A stretch of DNA of 64,000 bases from an uncultured Paracoccaceae bacterium (GTDB lineage Bacteria > Pseudomonadota > Alphaproteobacteria > Rhodobacterales > Rhodobacteraceae), in NCBI GenBank assembly GCA_947489445.1, contig CANLDN010000004.1, positions 248,001 to 312,000 of the forward strand, written 5' to 3'. Of this stretch, positions 12,846-22,869 are shown piece by piece. The notes under the pieces were generated by a model. That model was not told the origin of the DNA. It saw only the letters and a program-made list of their open reading frames with translations, and made no database searches. Position numbers and translations under genes: made by a program. Numbering within the stretch: position 1 is the first letter of the stretch; each line of letters starts with the position of its first letter.

Positions 12846-14210
12846 TCAGGCGGCGTCCAGTGCCATTTGACCCAACCAGCCCTGCCAGTCGGCCTTGGCC
12901 CGGTCAGTATAGCCCTTATAGCGATCCTTGCGGTTGCGCCGACCGTTTTTGGCCCCTTCAAGTGGCGGGAAAAGACCAAAATTCACGTTCATCGGCTGGA
13001 AGGTCTTTGCCTCTGCACCACCGGTGATGTGGGTCACAAGCGCCCCCATGGCGGTTGTATCTGGGACCGGATCAAGGGTTCGACCAGTCAGCTCAGCTAC
13101 GGCCATGCGGCTGGCCAGTAATCCCATGGCCGCGCTTTCGACATAGCCTTCGACGCCGGTGATCTGCCCCGCAAAGCGGATGTTGGGCCGCGACCGTAGC
13201 CGCATCTGATCATCAAGAAGGGTTGGCGAGTTGATGAACGTATTGCGATGGATGCCACCAAGACGGGCGAATTCGGCATCCTCCAACCCCGGAATTGTTT
13301 TGAAAACAGCCTTTTGCGCGCCGTATTTCATTTTGGTCTGAAAGCCGACAATGTTGAACAGCGTCCCCAGCGCGTTATCGCGGCGCAATTGGACCACGGC
13401 ATAGGGCTTGTGTTCGGGATCATGTGCGTTGGTAAGGCCCACGGGTTTCATGGGGCCAAAGCGTAGCGTTTCACGGCCCCGTTCCGCCATAACCTCGATT
13501 GGCAGGCAGCCATCAAAGTAACCCGCTGTTTCACCTTCCTTGAATTCGGTTTTTTCGGCGGCAAGCAGGGCGTCGATGAAGGCCTCATATTGGTCTTTGG
13601 TCATCGGGCAGTTGAGGTAGGCGGTGCGCTCATCCTCGGTTTCGCCCTTGTCATAGCGCGATTGCATCCAAGCCACGTCCATGTTGATGCTGTCTGCATA
13701 GACGATGGGGGCGATGGCATCGAAGAAAGCCAACGCCTCTGTCCCGGTTTCCGCCTGTATGGCTTCGGCCAATGCGCCGGATGTCAGCGGGCCGGTGGCG
13801 ATGATCCAGTGCCCGTCATCGGGCAGGGCGGTGATCTCGTCATAAGAGATGCGGATGTTGGGATGCGCCGTGAGGGCTGCGGTGACGCTTTCGGCGAACG
13901 GGTCACGATCGACGGCCAAGGCCCCGCCAGCGGGCAGCCGGTGTTGATAGGCCGTTTTCATAATCAAGCCGCCAGCCTGCATCATTTCCCAATGCAACAG
14001 GCCTACAGCGTTTTGTTCATGATCGTCCGAGCGGAATGAATTGGAACACACCATTTCGCCCAGATTGCCGGTACGATGGGCAAAGGTTTCGACTTTGGGC
14101 CTCATTTCATGGATGACAACCTGCAAGCCCGCGTTCGCGGCCTGCCATGCGGCCTCTGACCCGGCCATCCCGCCGCCAATGATGTTGAGTGTTTTGTTCA
14201 TGCCGGACAT
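12846..14210 (-). CDS. trmFO: folate/FAD-dependent tRNA (uracil-54-C5)-methyltransferase TrmFO
   Basis: TrmFO makes ribothymidine at position 54 of tRNA using methylenetetrahydrofolate and FADH2. The FAD-binding [11 protein letters not shown] motif lies close to the N-terminus, followed by the conserved HEMRP and NSFRSDD segments. The end has the [10 protein letters not shown] and KAMLSRRA-like lysine-rich region of the family. The open frame extends to 14282, but the extra residues run through the hairpin terminator of the preceding gene, so ATG at 14210 (or 14201) is preferred. Length of about 454 residues is typical. Confidence 0.93.
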   Translation of the reverse strand: MSGMNKTLNIIGGGMAGSEAAWQAANAGLQVVIHEMRPKVETFAHRTGNLGEMVCSNSFRSDDHEQNAVGLLHWEMMQAGGLIMKTAYQHRLPAGGALAVDRDPFAESVTAALTAHPNIRISYDEITALPDDGHWIIATGPLTSGALAEAIQAETGTEALAFFDAIAPIVYADSINMDVAWMQSRYDKGETEDERTAYLNCPMTKDQYEAFIDALLAAEKTEFKEGETAGYFDGCLPIEVMAERGRETLRFGPMKPVGLTNAHDPEHKPYAVVQLRRDNALGTLFNIVGFQTKMKYGAQKAVFKTIPGLEDAEFARLGGIHRNTFINSPTLLDDQMRLRSRPNIRFAGQITGVEGYVESAAMGLLASRMAVAELTGRTLDPVPDTTAMGALVTHITGGAEAKTFQPMNVNFGLFPPLEGAKNGRRNRKDRYKGYTDRAKADWQGWLGQMALDAA

Positions 14211-14246
14211 GTAGAGCCCGCGCAGCGTGTTGAAAAGACCTATTAG

Positions 14247-14280
14247 GATAAGGGCCCCGGACCATGCCGGGGCCCTTATC
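14247..14280 (-). terminator. hairpin terminator after outer-membrane protein gene
   Basis: A perfect 14-bp inverted repeat (14247-14260 with 14267-14280, 6-base loop) starts three bases beyond the stop of the minus-strand beta-barrel gene. The stem contains GGGCCCC and is very stable, though no long T-run follows on either strand. Confidence 0.65.
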
Positions 14281-14282
14281 AA

Positions 14283-15194
14283 TCAGATTGGGCTGACAAC
14301 AAGGCCGGACACAAACAAGGGTGCAACGCCAAACCAGGTGTCTTCGACGATATCACGTGTCATTTGCCGGTCGAAACGCGCCTGATTGCCGGTTTCGTAA
14401 GTGACAAGAAGGCGGAAAACATCGTCTGTTGATTGCGCTTCGCGATCAATTTGGCCGTAGCTGGCGTGGATCTCTATGCCTTGTTCAAATGCGTATCCGC
14501 CGCCGATCCGTATGGCGGTTTCGGAAAAGTCGCCGCCAAAGCTGGTCTCGTAAGAGGCGCCTGCGTTGAATGCATTGCCAAAATCGTAACGCCCGCGCAG
14601 ACCAACGACGTTATCATCCGAGATGCCATCATCAACGAAGAAAGCGCGCCCTGTCACTGCACCTTGGGTATAGTCACTGCTGAGGTGATAGGCGGTGCTG
14701 TCACTTGCTGAGTCGATGAAAACCGATGCGCCGACTTTGAGTTGTGGGCCGAACGCATATTCACCGAACAGGCTTGTCAGTGTTTCATCATCGTCGTCGA
14801 ACGCATAATTGGCGGCCACCGCGAAGGGGGCCGCAACATATTGGCCAAAGACTTCGTAGATCGTCACGTTGTCAGAACCGCGGTCCGATTGCCCAAGGCC
14901 GACCCCAGCCAGAACCTGTGGATTGATCCGGTAGGCCCCGAACACTGTAAAGTCCTGCGTGTCTTCGTCACCCGCATCCGCATCAACCGAAATGATATCA
15001 AGATCGGCGCCTAGCAAATACTGGTCCATTTCGTATTCAACCTGACCCTGCAACAGCGTGACAGTCGGTTCGCCGAAATCGTCGCTGTCGATGCTCTGGT
15101 AGTCATAGCTTAACTTGGCAAAGCTGATGCCTTCGGCCGAGGCAGCCCCTGCAAGCAGCGCGATAACGGCCGTGGTGGTAAGGGTGGTGCGCAT
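14283..15194 (-). CDS. outer-membrane beta-barrel protein (porin-like)
   Basis: From ATG 15194, with an AAAGG ribosome-binding site, the 303-residue product starts with a clear Sec signal peptide (MRTTLTTTAVIALLAGAASA). The mature part is acidic, glycine- and aspartate-rich, with alternating hydrophobic/aromatic strands (VTLLQGQVEYEMDQYLLGADL, VVGLRGRYDFGNAF), as in general outer-membrane barrels. The upstream part of the open frame (15195-15254) has no ribosome-binding site and is excluded. It is followed by a strong hairpin. The next gene upstream encodes a diverged relative, so this is a tandem pair. Confidence 0.75.
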   Translation of the reverse strand: MRTTLTTTAVIALLAGAASAEGISFAKLSYDYQSIDSDDFGEPTVTLLQGQVEYEMDQYLLGADLDIISVDADAGDEDTQDFTVFGAYRINPQVLAGVGLGQSDRGSDNVTIYEVFGQYVAAPFAVAANYAFDDDDETLTSLFGEYAFGPQLKVGASVFIDSASDSTAYHLSSDYTQGAVTGRAFFVDDGISDDNVVGLRGRYDFGNAFNAGASYETSFGGDFSETAIRIGGGYAFEQGIEIHASYGQIDREAQSTDDVFRLLVTYETGNQARFDRQMTRDIVEDTWFGVAPLFVSGLVVSPI

Positions 15195-15275
15195 GGTAAA
15201 ACCTTTTGCAGTTTGTTTTGGATATGCATGCCCCGACAACCGCGCGGCATGCAAATGTCGATGCTATCGGCTGGT

Positions 15276-15989
15276 TCAGTCGCCACCTGCCGCGAGAATT
15301 TCAAAGAATCCCTTGCGGCTGAACGTTGTCCCGCCCTGCGGGCCAAAGCCAATGCTTGCGGCGATGGTGAAATAAGTCTCATCCACTTCTTCGATGCCAT
15401 CATCCACAGTCAAATTACCCAAAGTAGCCGAGAACTTCGGACCCGCAGCCAATGCATATTCGCCGCCGATTTCGACTGTTGATGCAGATGAATCGTCAAA
15501 TGACAGCCGATCAAAATCTGCGATAACGCTGAACCCACTGCCAACCCCGTATAGCGCAGATGCGCCAAAGTAGGTCAGATCGTCAGCACCATCATCGCCG
15601 AGCCCCAGATACCCCTCGACCGAGCCCACGCCAAAATCGTAAGCCACTTCAACGCCGTAGTTGTCGATTGAAGCGCTGTCGATTGAATCACGGCCAACAA
15701 ATGCGCCGATTTTCGTCTGGTTGTTCAGGCTGTAGATACCGTGCACCGTGAAATTGCTGACATCAGCATCACCCAGCTCAAAATCGTAAAATGTGAAATC
15801 AGCCGCAACACCGATGTTCGGTACGACCTCAAATTCCGCCGATCCGTGGTAATTGATGGCACCCAGGTCATCCACATCAGGGAAATCTGAATATTCGATA
15901 CCCAATTCGGCACCGGAGAAAGACTGCGCCATGCCGACTGTTGCGCTGACGCACACAATGGCCGTTGAAAGAAGCAATTTGTTGAGCAT
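15276..15989 (-). CDS. outer-membrane beta-barrel protein (paralogue)
   Basis: The 237-residue product has a Sec signal peptide ending in VGMAQ. Its acidic barrel-like strands repeat the composition of the neighbouring protein (ELGIEYSDF, AADFTFYDFELGD, GVEVAYDFGVG). The C-terminus (FFEILAAGGD) does not end in the aromatic residue usual for BAM substrates. It lies 81 bases upstream of the larger paralogue on the same strand, apparently a duplicated and diverged pair. The solute specificity is unknown. Confidence 0.7.
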   Translation of the reverse strand: MLNKLLLSTAIVCVSATVGMAQSFSGAELGIEYSDFPDVDDLGAINYHGSAEFEVVPNIGVAADFTFYDFELGDADVSNFTVHGIYSLNNQTKIGAFVGRDSIDSASIDNYGVEVAYDFGVGSVEGYLGLGDDGADDLTYFGASALYGVGSGFSVIADFDRLSFDDSSASTVEIGGEYALAAGPKFSATLGNLTVDDGIEEVDETYFTIAASIGFGPQGGTTFSRKGFFEILAAGGD

Positions 15990-16083
15990 TATCTCACCCT
16001 TAGAGGTTATTCGTGACGTCGCTGACCATCGCTGATCAGTTGGCCTGCGTCCATCCGGGCTGCTTTTTGCAGCGGAAACACGC

Positions 16084-18822
16084 CTATTCCTCGACCGCGT
16101 CTTCGTCCCCCTGATCGGCGATCCAGGCCACGCTCACAACGGTTTCACCCTTGCCGGTATCAAAGACTTTTACCCCGCCAGCGCCACGTGACCGGAAGGA
16201 TATGCCGTCGATGGGCACACGGATAGATTGACCTGTTGACGTCACCAGCATGATCTGGTCCGACAGCTCCACCGGGAAGGATGTGACCAGCGGACCGCCA
16301 CGCATGGCCTTGTCCATTGCGGCCACGCCCATGCCGCCGCGTCCGCGGACCGGGTAGTCATGGCTTGACGATAATTTGCCCGACCCTTTGGCTGTGATCG
16401 TCAGGATCAGGTTTTCAGCTGCCGACATTTCAGCATAACGCTCCTGACTGATCGCACCTGCGACAACGTCATCATCATCTTCGTTTTCAGCTTCATCTGT
16501 CAGGCCAGCCATAGCCCGCCGCATCTTGAGATACGCCGCGCGCTCTTCGGCCTCTGCCTTGAAGTGGCGGATGATGGACATGCTGACGACCTGATCATTG
16601 CCGCTCAACCTGATCCCGCGCACCCCGACAGAGGCGCGACTGTTGAAGACCCGCACGTCAGTGGCAGGAAAGCGGATGGCACGGCCTGAATTGGTCACCA
16701 GCATCACGTCATCATCATGTGATGCGATGCGGGCGTTAATCAGTGTCGTGCCTTCATGTTCGCCTTCGAACTTCATGGCAATCTTGCCGTTTGACTTCAC
16801 ATTTGTGAAGTCTGACAGGGCGTTACGCCGCACAGTTCCAGCGGATGTTGCAAAGACGACCTGTAGATCGGCCCATTCTTCCTCTGGTCGGTCCACAGGC
16901 ATGATGGCCGCAATCGAGACACCCGACGGGATGGGTAGGATGTTTACAATGGCTTTGCCCTTGGCCGTACGGCTGCCCAGTGGCAATCGCCAGGTTTTCA
17001 GCTTGTAGACCATACCATCGGTCGTAAAGAACAGCAGCTGTGTATGCGTATTGGCCACGAAAAGGGTCGTGACAACATCCTCTTCCTTGGTCTGCATGGA
17101 ACTGAGACCCTTGCCACCCCGGCGCTGCGCGCGGAAGTCGGCCAAGGCGGTGCGTTTGATGTAACCACCCGACGTAACGGTCACCACCATGTCTTCGCGC
17201 TCGATCAGGTCCTCGTCATCCATATCCGCCGCCCAATCGACGATTTCGGTCCGACGGGGGACGGCGAACAGTTCTTTCACTTCGTGCAATTCGTCGCGGA
17301 TGATTTGCAGAATGCGTTCGCGGCTGCGCAGGATGTCAAGATATTCACGAATTTTACCAGCGAGTTCCTGCAACTCATCGGTGACTTCCTTCACCCCGAT
17401 CTGGGTCAGGCGCTGCAAGCGCAAGTCAAGGATTGCGCGGGCCTGTGTTTCGGACAGATTGTAGGTTCCATCATCATTGGCCGTATGGGTCGGGTCGTCG
17501 ATCAGCTTGATATATTCAAGAATGCTCTCTGCGGGCCATTTGCGCGTCATCAGTTTTTCACGGGCGGTGGCCGCATCGGCGGAGGAACGGATTGCAGCCA
17601 CGACCTCATCAATATTCGTGACGGCCACGGCCAGACCACACAGCACATGCGCGCGTTCGCGGGCTTTGCGCAATTCAAACGCGGTACGCCGCGCCACGAC
17701 TTCTTCGCGGAAATCAATGAAAGCGGTCAGAAAGGCACGCAGGTTCAGCTGTTCGGGTTTACCACCGTTCAGCGCCAGCATGTTGCAGCCAAAATAGGTC
17801 TGCATGGGCGTGAAGCGGAACAATTGGTTGAGAACCACTTCCGCTGTGGCATCGCGTTTCAGTTCAACGACCACGCGCACGCCGTTCCGGTCGGATTCGT
17901 CCTGTACATGGGCGATGCCTTCGATGCGTTTGTCGCGCGCCGCCTCTGCGATTTTATCAATCATCGCAGCTTTGTTCACTTGATAGGGAATTTCATCTAT
18001 AACAACGGCGTAGCGGTCTTTGCGCAATTCTTCGATATGCGTTTTGGCGCGCACCACGACGGAACCGCGCCCTTCCAGATAGGCCTTGCGCGCCCCGGAC
18101 CGGCCCAGAATGATCCCGCCAGTCGGGAAGTCTGGTGCAGGGATGTACTCGATCAGTTGTTCGATCGACATATCGGGGGCATCGATCAGCGCCAGCGTGG
18201 CCTCGATCACTTCGCCCAAGTTATGGGGCGGGATATTGGTTGCCATACCGACCGCGATGCCCCCCGCACCGTTGACCAGCATGTTGGGGAAACGGGATGG
18301 CAGGACGCTGGGTTCGCGTTCCTTACCGTCGTAATTGTCCATGAAATCGACCGTGTCCTTGGGCAGGTCTTCCGTCATGTACTGGGCCACCTTGGCCAGG
18401 CGGGATTCGGTGTAGCGCATCGCGGCGGCACCGTCGCCATCCATGGAGCCAAAGTTACCCTGACCATCAACCAGCGGCAGCGACATGGAGAAATCCTGCG
18501 CCATGCGCACAAGTGCGTCATAAATCGCGCTGTCGCCATGCGGGTGATAGGACCCCATCACGTCGCCCACGGATTTCGCTGACTTCCGGTAGGATTTGTC
18601 GGCGGTGATCCCTTTTTCGTACATTGAGTATATGATGCGGCGGTGTACCGGTTTCAGGCCATCGCGGAGATCGGGAATGGCCCGGCTGACAATCACGCTC
18701 ATCGCGTAGTCAAGGTAGCTGGTCTTCAACTCGTGTTCGATTGTCACCGAAGGCCCATCATAAGTGGGGCGCTGCGGCGGCAATTCGTCTTCGTTTTCAG
18801 GAGTTTCTGGGGTGTCGTTCAC
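16084..18822 (-). CDS. gyrA: DNA gyrase subunit A
   Basis: GyrA breaks and rejoins DNA in the supercoiling reaction. The 912-residue protein has the catalytic tyrosine Y137 (AMRYTESRL) and the quinolone-determining region [13 protein letters not shown], with serine and aspartate at the positions equivalent to E. coli S83 and D87, so no classical resistance change is present. The GyrA box QRRGGKG, needed for DNA wrapping and separating gyrase from ParC, is at about residue 565. The C-terminal domain is of the pinwheel type with an acidic tail. It stands alone on the minus strand. Confidence 0.97.
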   Translation of the reverse strand: MNDTPETPENEDELPPQRPTYDGPSVTIEHELKTSYLDYAMSVIVSRAIPDLRDGLKPVHRRIIYSMYEKGITADKSYRKSAKSVGDVMGSYHPHGDSAIYDALVRMAQDFSMSLPLVDGQGNFGSMDGDGAAAMRYTESRLAKVAQYMTEDLPKDTVDFMDNYDGKEREPSVLPSRFPNMLVNGAGGIAVGMATNIPPHNLGEVIEATLALIDAPDMSIEQLIEYIPAPDFPTGGIILGRSGARKAYLEGRGSVVVRAKTHIEELRKDRYAVVIDEIPYQVNKAAMIDKIAEAARDKRIEGIAHVQDESDRNGVRVVVELKRDATAEVVLNQLFRFTPMQTYFGCNMLALNGGKPEQLNLRAFLTAFIDFREEVVARRTAFELRKARERAHVLCGLAVAVTNIDEVVAAIRSSADAATAREKLMTRKWPAESILEYIKLIDDPTHTANDDGTYNLSETQARAILDLRLQRLTQIGVKEVTDELQELAGKIREYLDILRSRERILQIIRDELHEVKELFAVPRRTEIVDWAADMDDEDLIEREDMVVTVTSGGYIKRTALADFRAQRRGGKGLSSMQTKEEDVVTTLFVANTHTQLLFFTTDGMVYKLKTWRLPLGSRTAKGKAIVNILPIPSGVSIAAIMPVDRPEEEWADLQVVFATSAGTVRRNALSDFTNVKSNGKIAMKFEGEHEGTTLINARIASHDDDVMLVTNSGRAIRFPATDVRVFNSRASVGVRGIRLSGNDQVVSMSIIRHFKAEAEERAAYLKMRRAMAGLTDEAENEDDDDVVAGAISQERYAEMSAAENLILTITAKGSGKLSSSHDYPVRGRGGMGVAAMDKAMRGGPLVTSFPVELSDQIMLVTSTGQSIRVPIDGISFRSRGAGGVKVFDTGKGETVVSVAWIADQGDEDAVEE

Positions 18823-19017
18823 GTGGACCGCCTGTTGTTACTGGCACTGCTATATTTGGTTTGTGCCAGTCTATCAGACACTTGATATAGGGTGCAATGG
18901 GCGATACCGGCCCATACTGGCAGCCACCGCTCGTGAATGATAACATCATGTTTTTGTTGATAATTTTATCAAGTCGTAATCAATTTATGTGTAGGTAAAG
19001 AAACGAAAGGAGCAGCC

Positions 19018-19284
19018 ATGCAATCAGAAACCGAATTGATGATGAAGGGGTACGGGCTGACCACGGCGGAAATGTTCTATCACATGCCAGATCATCCGCA
19101 TGTGCTGAACGCCTTTATCTGGCAAGATTACGATCTGGCCCCAGATCACGACAAGCTATTGAAATTCATTGCTTTCTGGCAGCAGGAATTGGATGGCCCA
19201 CTGCATTCAGTGCGTTTTGTGCATCGCAAGATGATCAGTCCGGGCGAATGGCGTCATGTAACGGGTGAATTCCACTATCATTGA
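19018..19284 (+). CDS. Usg-family protein
   Basis: This 88-residue protein matches the Usg family of alphaproteobacteria: GYGLTTAEMFYHMPDHPHVL, then the WQDYDLAPD and FWQQELDGPLHSVR segments. The molecular function is not established for the family. A strong AAAGGAG ribosome-binding site precedes the ATG. It diverges from gyrA; the 195-base gap contains a perfect 16-bp palindrome (18957-18972). Confidence 0.88.
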   Translation: MQSETELMMKGYGLTTAEMFYHMPDHPHVLNAFIWQDYDLAPDHDKLLKFIAFWQQELDGPLHSVRFVHRKMISPGEWRHVTGEFHYH

Positions 19285-19382
19285 GGTGGGGTATATCTCG
19301 ACCCAGCCGACTAAGGGTGCAAAGGACACCTCGGCTTCTTGGCAGACTTTCAATGCGACACGCCGATCACTAAAGTAGCGTT

Positions 19383-19922
19383 ATGATTATCGTACTGAAC
19401 GGCTACCCCGGCGTGGGCAAGTTGACGATTGCGCGCGCGCTTTCAGAAACCATTGGCGGTCGCTTGGTTGACATCCACACGCTTTACAACCTTGCCTTCG
19501 CGTTGACAGAGTTTCGGTCACCCGCCTTCCGTGAAACCGTCCGCCGGGTCGAGGCTATCGCAGATGATTTGATCGACGATCTTCCCGCTGGTGAGGGCGT
19601 TATTTTTACGACCGTCCTTACTGGCAAAGGCGAATGGGCAATGGAGGAGTGGAAACGCTTCGAGCGGCGCGGGTGCAAGCGGTCACCTCTCGTTATGGTT
19701 CATCTGTACTGTGATCTGGAGGAGAACGTCCGGCGCATCCAGTCCCCGGAACGGGTCGGCAAGGGAAAACTGCAAAGTCCCGATGTCGCTCGGCGCAACC
19801 ATGGAAATCAAGAGACATTAATCGGTGGCGACCTGCCAAACTTGCTCGAATTGGATGTGACTGCGTTATCGCCGGAGCAAGCAGCGGAAAGGATTGCCGC
19901 CTACTGCAATGCCATTGGGTGA
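19383..19922 (+). CDS. P-loop kinase-like ATPase
   Basis: A 179-residue protein that opens with a Walker A loop (LNGYPGVGKLTIAR, residues 4-17) and resembles small nucleoside or antibiotic kinases of the AAA_33/shikimate-kinase type. The last residue before the hydroxyl position is Leu rather than Lys-Thr/Ser-Thr in strict form, but GKLT still fits. A VIFTTVLTG strand and a VHLYCDLEENVRRI nucleotide-lid-like segment follow. The substrate is unknown. It is convergent with ornithine cyclodeaminase, and no ribosome-binding site stands out. Confidence 0.75.
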   Translation: MIIVLNGYPGVGKLTIARALSETIGGRLVDIHTLYNLAFALTEFRSPAFRETVRRVEAIADDLIDDLPAGEGVIFTTVLTGKGEWAMEEWKRFERRGCKRSPLVMVHLYCDLEENVRRIQSPERVGKGKLQSPDVARRNHGNQETLIGGDLPNLLELDVTALSPEQAAERIAAYCNAIG

Positions 19923-19942
19923 GATAAGCCTCTAACCACCTC

Positions 19943-20989
19943 TTAGCCCGCCCGCTTGACCATACCAAACAAATCCCGTGGGTCGTCAGGATCAGCGATC
20001 AGGTCAAGATCGATATAGAACGGCGTATCTTTGATCTGGTGATGAACATAACGTAGCGCGCTGAAATCCTCGATCGCGAAGCCGACACCGTCGAAAAGCG
20101 TTACTTCTGACGCGGATTGTCGTCCCTTGGCCGCACCCGTCATGACCTGCCAAAGTTCGGTGACCGGGTGGTCGGGGTCCATCTGTTGAATCTCGCCTTC
20201 AATCCGGGTTTGTGGCGGATATTCCACAAACACCGTTGAACGGGCAACAATATCGCGGTGCAGTTCGGTCTTGCCGGGGCAGTCCCCGCCGATGGCGTTG
20301 ATATGCACACCGGCCCCGACCATGTTGTCGGTCAGGATGGTCTGCATGTCCTTGTCCGCGGTGGCGGTGGTGATGATACCCGCGCCTTCGATGGCGTCTT
20401 CGGGCGTTGTGCAGGAAATGACGTTCAACCCAAGACCATCCAGATTGGTTGCGCATTTCGCGGTCGCTGCGGGGTCAATATCATATAGCCGCACCGTATC
20501 GACGCCGTTCACGGCCTTTTGGGCGATACACTGGAATTCCGATTGCGCGCCATTGCCGATCATTGCCATGGTCTTGGCGTCGGGTGCGGCCAGATGTTTG
20601 GTCGCCACAGCCGACATTGCAGCCGTGCGCAGCGCAGTCAGCACCGTCATTTCAGAAAATAGGATGGGATAGCCGCTGTCGACTTCGGACAGCACGCCGA
20701 AGGCGGTGACAGTCTGCAGCCCTTCTTTCATATTCTTGGGGTGGCCGTTGACGTATTTGAACCCATAAAGCGTCCCGTCAGAGGTCGGCATCAGTTCGAT
20801 CACGCCAACATCGGAATGGCTGCCGATACGGGGGGTCTTGTCGAAAAGTTCCCAGCGGGCGAAATCCACCTCAATTTCATGGGCAAGGTCAGCCATGAAT
20901 TGTTCCATACCGATGTGATGCACCAGCCGCATCATGTTATCGACACTGACAAACGGCACCATCGCCAGGTTGGAGGCCTTGAGGGTCAT
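19943..20989 (-). CDS. ocd: ornithine cyclodeaminase
   Basis: This mu-crystallin/OCD-family enzyme converts L-ornithine to proline and ammonia with bound NAD. The 348-residue protein has the MKEGLQTVTAFGVLS region, the FSEMTVLTALRTAAMSAVA substrate-binding helix and the NAD-binding IGNGAQSEFQ motif. A GAGVHINAIGGDCPGKTEL segment follows, with the aspartate typical of true OCDs. It is coupled to the upstream arginase gene by an ATGA overlap, so together they form an arginine-to-proline route. Confidence 0.93.
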   Translation of the reverse strand: MTLKASNLAMVPFVSVDNMMRLVHHIGMEQFMADLAHEIEVDFARWELFDKTPRIGSHSDVGVIELMPTSDGTLYGFKYVNGHPKNMKEGLQTVTAFGVLSEVDSGYPILFSEMTVLTALRTAAMSAVATKHLAAPDAKTMAMIGNGAQSEFQCIAQKAVNGVDTVRLYDIDPAATAKCATNLDGLGLNVISCTTPEDAIEGAGIITTATADKDMQTILTDNMVGAGVHINAIGGDCPGKTELHRDIVARSTVFVEYPPQTRIEGEIQQMDPDHPVTELWQVMTGAAKGRQSASEVTLFDGVGFAIEDFSALRYVHHQIKDTPFYIDLDLIADPDDPRDLFGMVKRAG

Positions 20990-21915
20990 TTGAAGCTCCG
21001 TGTTGGCCGGTCAAAGACGCGGCGGCCCAGAAGGGAGGCCGTGAGGTCAACCATAACATTGGCAGTTTTGCCGCGATCATCCAGAAACGGGTTCAGCTCA
21101 ACCAGATCAAGCGAGGTGACCAACCCGCTATCCGACAGCATTTCCATCACCAGATGCGCCTCGCGCACCGTCGCACCGCCCGGAACAGTGGTGCCCACGG
21201 CGGGCGCGACATCGGGGTCAAGGAAATCCACATCAAGCGAGACATGCAGCATGCCGTCTACGGCGGCGACCTTGTTCAGAAAGGTTTGCAAGGGCCCGCT
21301 GATCCCTTCTTCGTCGATCCGGCGCATATCCACCAACATCACATCGCCATCATCCAGAACAGCGTGTTCGGCGGCATCAACCGAACGCAGCCCGATCATA
21401 CAGATATTCGCCGGGTCAACCTTGACGGGCAGTTCAGGGTAGGCGTCAAAACCGTCACGCCCAGTCACGTAACCCACCGGGGTGCCATGCAGGTTGCCGC
21501 TGTCGGTGGTGTCGGGCGTGTGAATGTCGCTATGCGCATCCAGCCACAGCGCAAAGAACGGCTTGCCCATGGTTTTGGCATGGGCGGCCATGCCCGCAAC
21601 AGTGCCAGCGGCCAATGCATGATCGCCCCCCATGAAAATGGGCATGCCCTTTGGGGCCGTGGTTTGCGCCGCATCCATCAATGTTTGGGTCCATCCCACA
21701 TTTTCAGCAAGCCTGTAGACGGCCGGGTTTTTGGGGGCAGGCACGGTTACCTGTTTCGGGGCCAGATTACCGATATCCTCGACACTATGGCCCAGTTCGG
21801 TGATTGCCTCTGCAATGCCAGCGGTCCGGTAGGCATCAGGGCCCATCAGGCAGCCGCGCCGACGCTTTCCGCAGTCGACAGGCGCCCCAATCAGAATGAT
21901 GTGTTTTTGTGTCAT
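20986..21915 (-). CDS. rocF: arginase
   Basis: Arginase hydrolyses L-arginine to ornithine and urea with a binuclear manganese centre. Metal-ligand motifs are visible: GGDHALAAG, the DAHSDIHT segment and the SLDVDFLDPDVAP motif, followed by the GGATVREAHL helix. The start is ATG 21915, giving 309 residues; the upstream open stretch runs into the divergent regulator's promoter. It overlaps ocd by four bases. The divergent Lrp-type gene and operator-like repeats suggest ornithine/arginine-responsive control. Confidence 0.93.
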   Translation of the reverse strand: MTQKHIILIGAPVDCGKRRRGCLMGPDAYRTAGIAEAITELGHSVEDIGNLAPKQVTVPAPKNPAVYRLAENVGWTQTLMDAAQTTAPKGMPIFMGGDHALAAGTVAGMAAHAKTMGKPFFALWLDAHSDIHTPDTTDSGNLHGTPVGYVTGRDGFDAYPELPVKVDPANICMIGLRSVDAAEHAVLDDGDVMLVDMRRIDEEGISGPLQTFLNKVAAVDGMLHVSLDVDFLDPDVAPAVGTTVPGGATVREAHLVMEMLSDSGLVTSLDLVELNPFLDDRGKTANVMVDLTASLLGRRVFDRPTRSFK

Positions 21916-21953
21916 GTGCGGAGTATTCGTCAAATCTGCGGGTGGTGACACCG

Positions 21954-21992
21954 CACAAATTGTGCAAATTGAAGATGAAACGTACAAATTGG
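21954..21992. promoter_or_regulatory. putative Lrp-family operator
   Basis: Three copies of an AC/GC-AAATTG word occur within 40 bases of the divergent arginase/Lrp intergenic region: CACAAATTGTG (21954-21964, nearly palindromic), GCAAATTG (21964-21971) and TACAAATTGG (21983-21992). Repeated AT-rich half sites are typical of Lrp/AsnC targets. Confidence 0.5.
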
Positions 21993-22001
21993 GCAGCTGA
22001 A

Positions 22002-22421
22002 ATGGACGAATTGGATGGTCAACTGATCGGTGCCTTGCGGCGCAACGGGCGTGCGTCACTGTCGGATCTGGCAGCCACTTTGGGGGTCACGCGCAGTACG
22101 GTGCGCGCGCGGCTTGATCGCTTGATCGCGGGCGGTGAAATTGCCGGGTTTACCGTGCTCACGCGCTCTGACGTGCGGCCAGATTCTGTGCGTGGATTGA
22201 TGATGCTGGAGGTCGCGGGGCGCGGTGCAGAGCGGGCGATGAAGCGCCTGACCAGCATTCCAGAGGTGCAGGCGGTGCACTCGACCAATGGCACATGGGA
22301 TCTGATTGCCGAGATAGGGGCAGGGACGCTGGAGCAGTTTGATCAGGTGCTGTTCGCGATCCGGCGGCTGGAAGGCGTTACCCGGTCCGAGACGAGCCTT
22401 TTGCTGTCGACGCGCCGCTAA
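22002..22421 (+). CDS. Lrp/AsnC-family transcriptional regulator
   Basis: The 139-residue protein starts with the AsnC-type helix-turn-helix (LDGQLIGALRRNGRASLSDL and LGVTRSTVRARLDRL). A RAM ligand-binding domain follows (GLMMLEVAGRG, AVHSTNGTWDLIAEI). Such proteins sense amino acids as octamers or dimers. Its divergence from arginase-ocd makes it the probable local regulator of arginine catabolism. ATG 22002 starts right at the MDELDGQL motif; ATG 21975 is an alternative. The 3' end overlaps the convergent dsbB by 44 bases. Confidence 0.92.
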   Translation: MDELDGQLIGALRRNGRASLSDLAATLGVTRSTVRARLDRLIAGGEIAGFTVLTRSDVRPDSVRGLMMLEVAGRGAERAMKRLTSIPEVQAVHSTNGTWDLIAEIGAGTLEQFDQVLFAIRRLEGVTRSETSLLLSTRR

Positions 22422-22869
22422 GAACGACCGCGATGATCCAACCCATCATTAGATCAAAGGAAAAGATCGCATTCCAGCTGGCCATGGACAGGCTCAGGAA
22501 TTCCCAGGACACCTGATCACACATCACGACGCGGGGCCCCTCAATGGCCAGCAAATCACTGCCGCTCAGACCGTCCAGCGCGCCGCCGCCAGTGCAGCTG
22601 CTGGGGCCTTCCCACCAGTCACGCTCTACCCCGGTATGGAAAACACCGATTGCGCCGGTTGTGCCTGCGGCGAGCGCGCCAAGCGCGGGCAGGGTGCGCC
22701 CTTGGATTTTGAGCGCCAGCAACCCAATGATGATGGCGGCGGCATGCGGCCAGCGTTGCCACAGACACATGGCACAAGGCGGATAGCCCAGCAGTTGAAA
22801 GATATACGCCCCGCCGAGAAGTGCCACAGATCCACCCGTCGCCAGCATGATCATCAGGTTACGTGTCAT
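22378..22869 (-). CDS. dsbB: disulfide bond formation protein DsbB
   Basis: DsbB re-oxidises periplasmic DsbA and passes electrons to quinones. The 163-residue protein has four hydrophobic helices, the first periplasmic-loop cysteine pair in PPCAMCLWQRWPH, and the second pair as SSCTGGG and VVMCDQVSW. It lies in an overlapping (ATGA) operon with the YqaA-type membrane protein upstream. Confidence 0.93.
   Translation of the reverse strand: MTRNLMIMLATGGSVALLGGAYIFQLLGYPPCAMCLWQRWPHAAAIIIGLLALKIQGRTLPALGALAAGTTGAIGVFHTGVERDWWEGPSSCTGGGALDGLSGSDLLAIEGPRVVMCDQVSWEFLSLSMASWNAIFSFDLMMGWIIAVVLSGASTAKGSSRTG

Noticed and set aside
17044..18582. 512-codon plus-strand open frame
   Set aside because: It is the antisense shadow of gyrA; the gyrA frame has full family conservation.
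18957..18972. TTGATAATTTTATCAA palindrome as an FnrL/FNR site
   Set aside because: FNR-type sites are TTGAT-N4-ATCAA; the spacing here is N6, so only an unassigned palindrome can be claimed.
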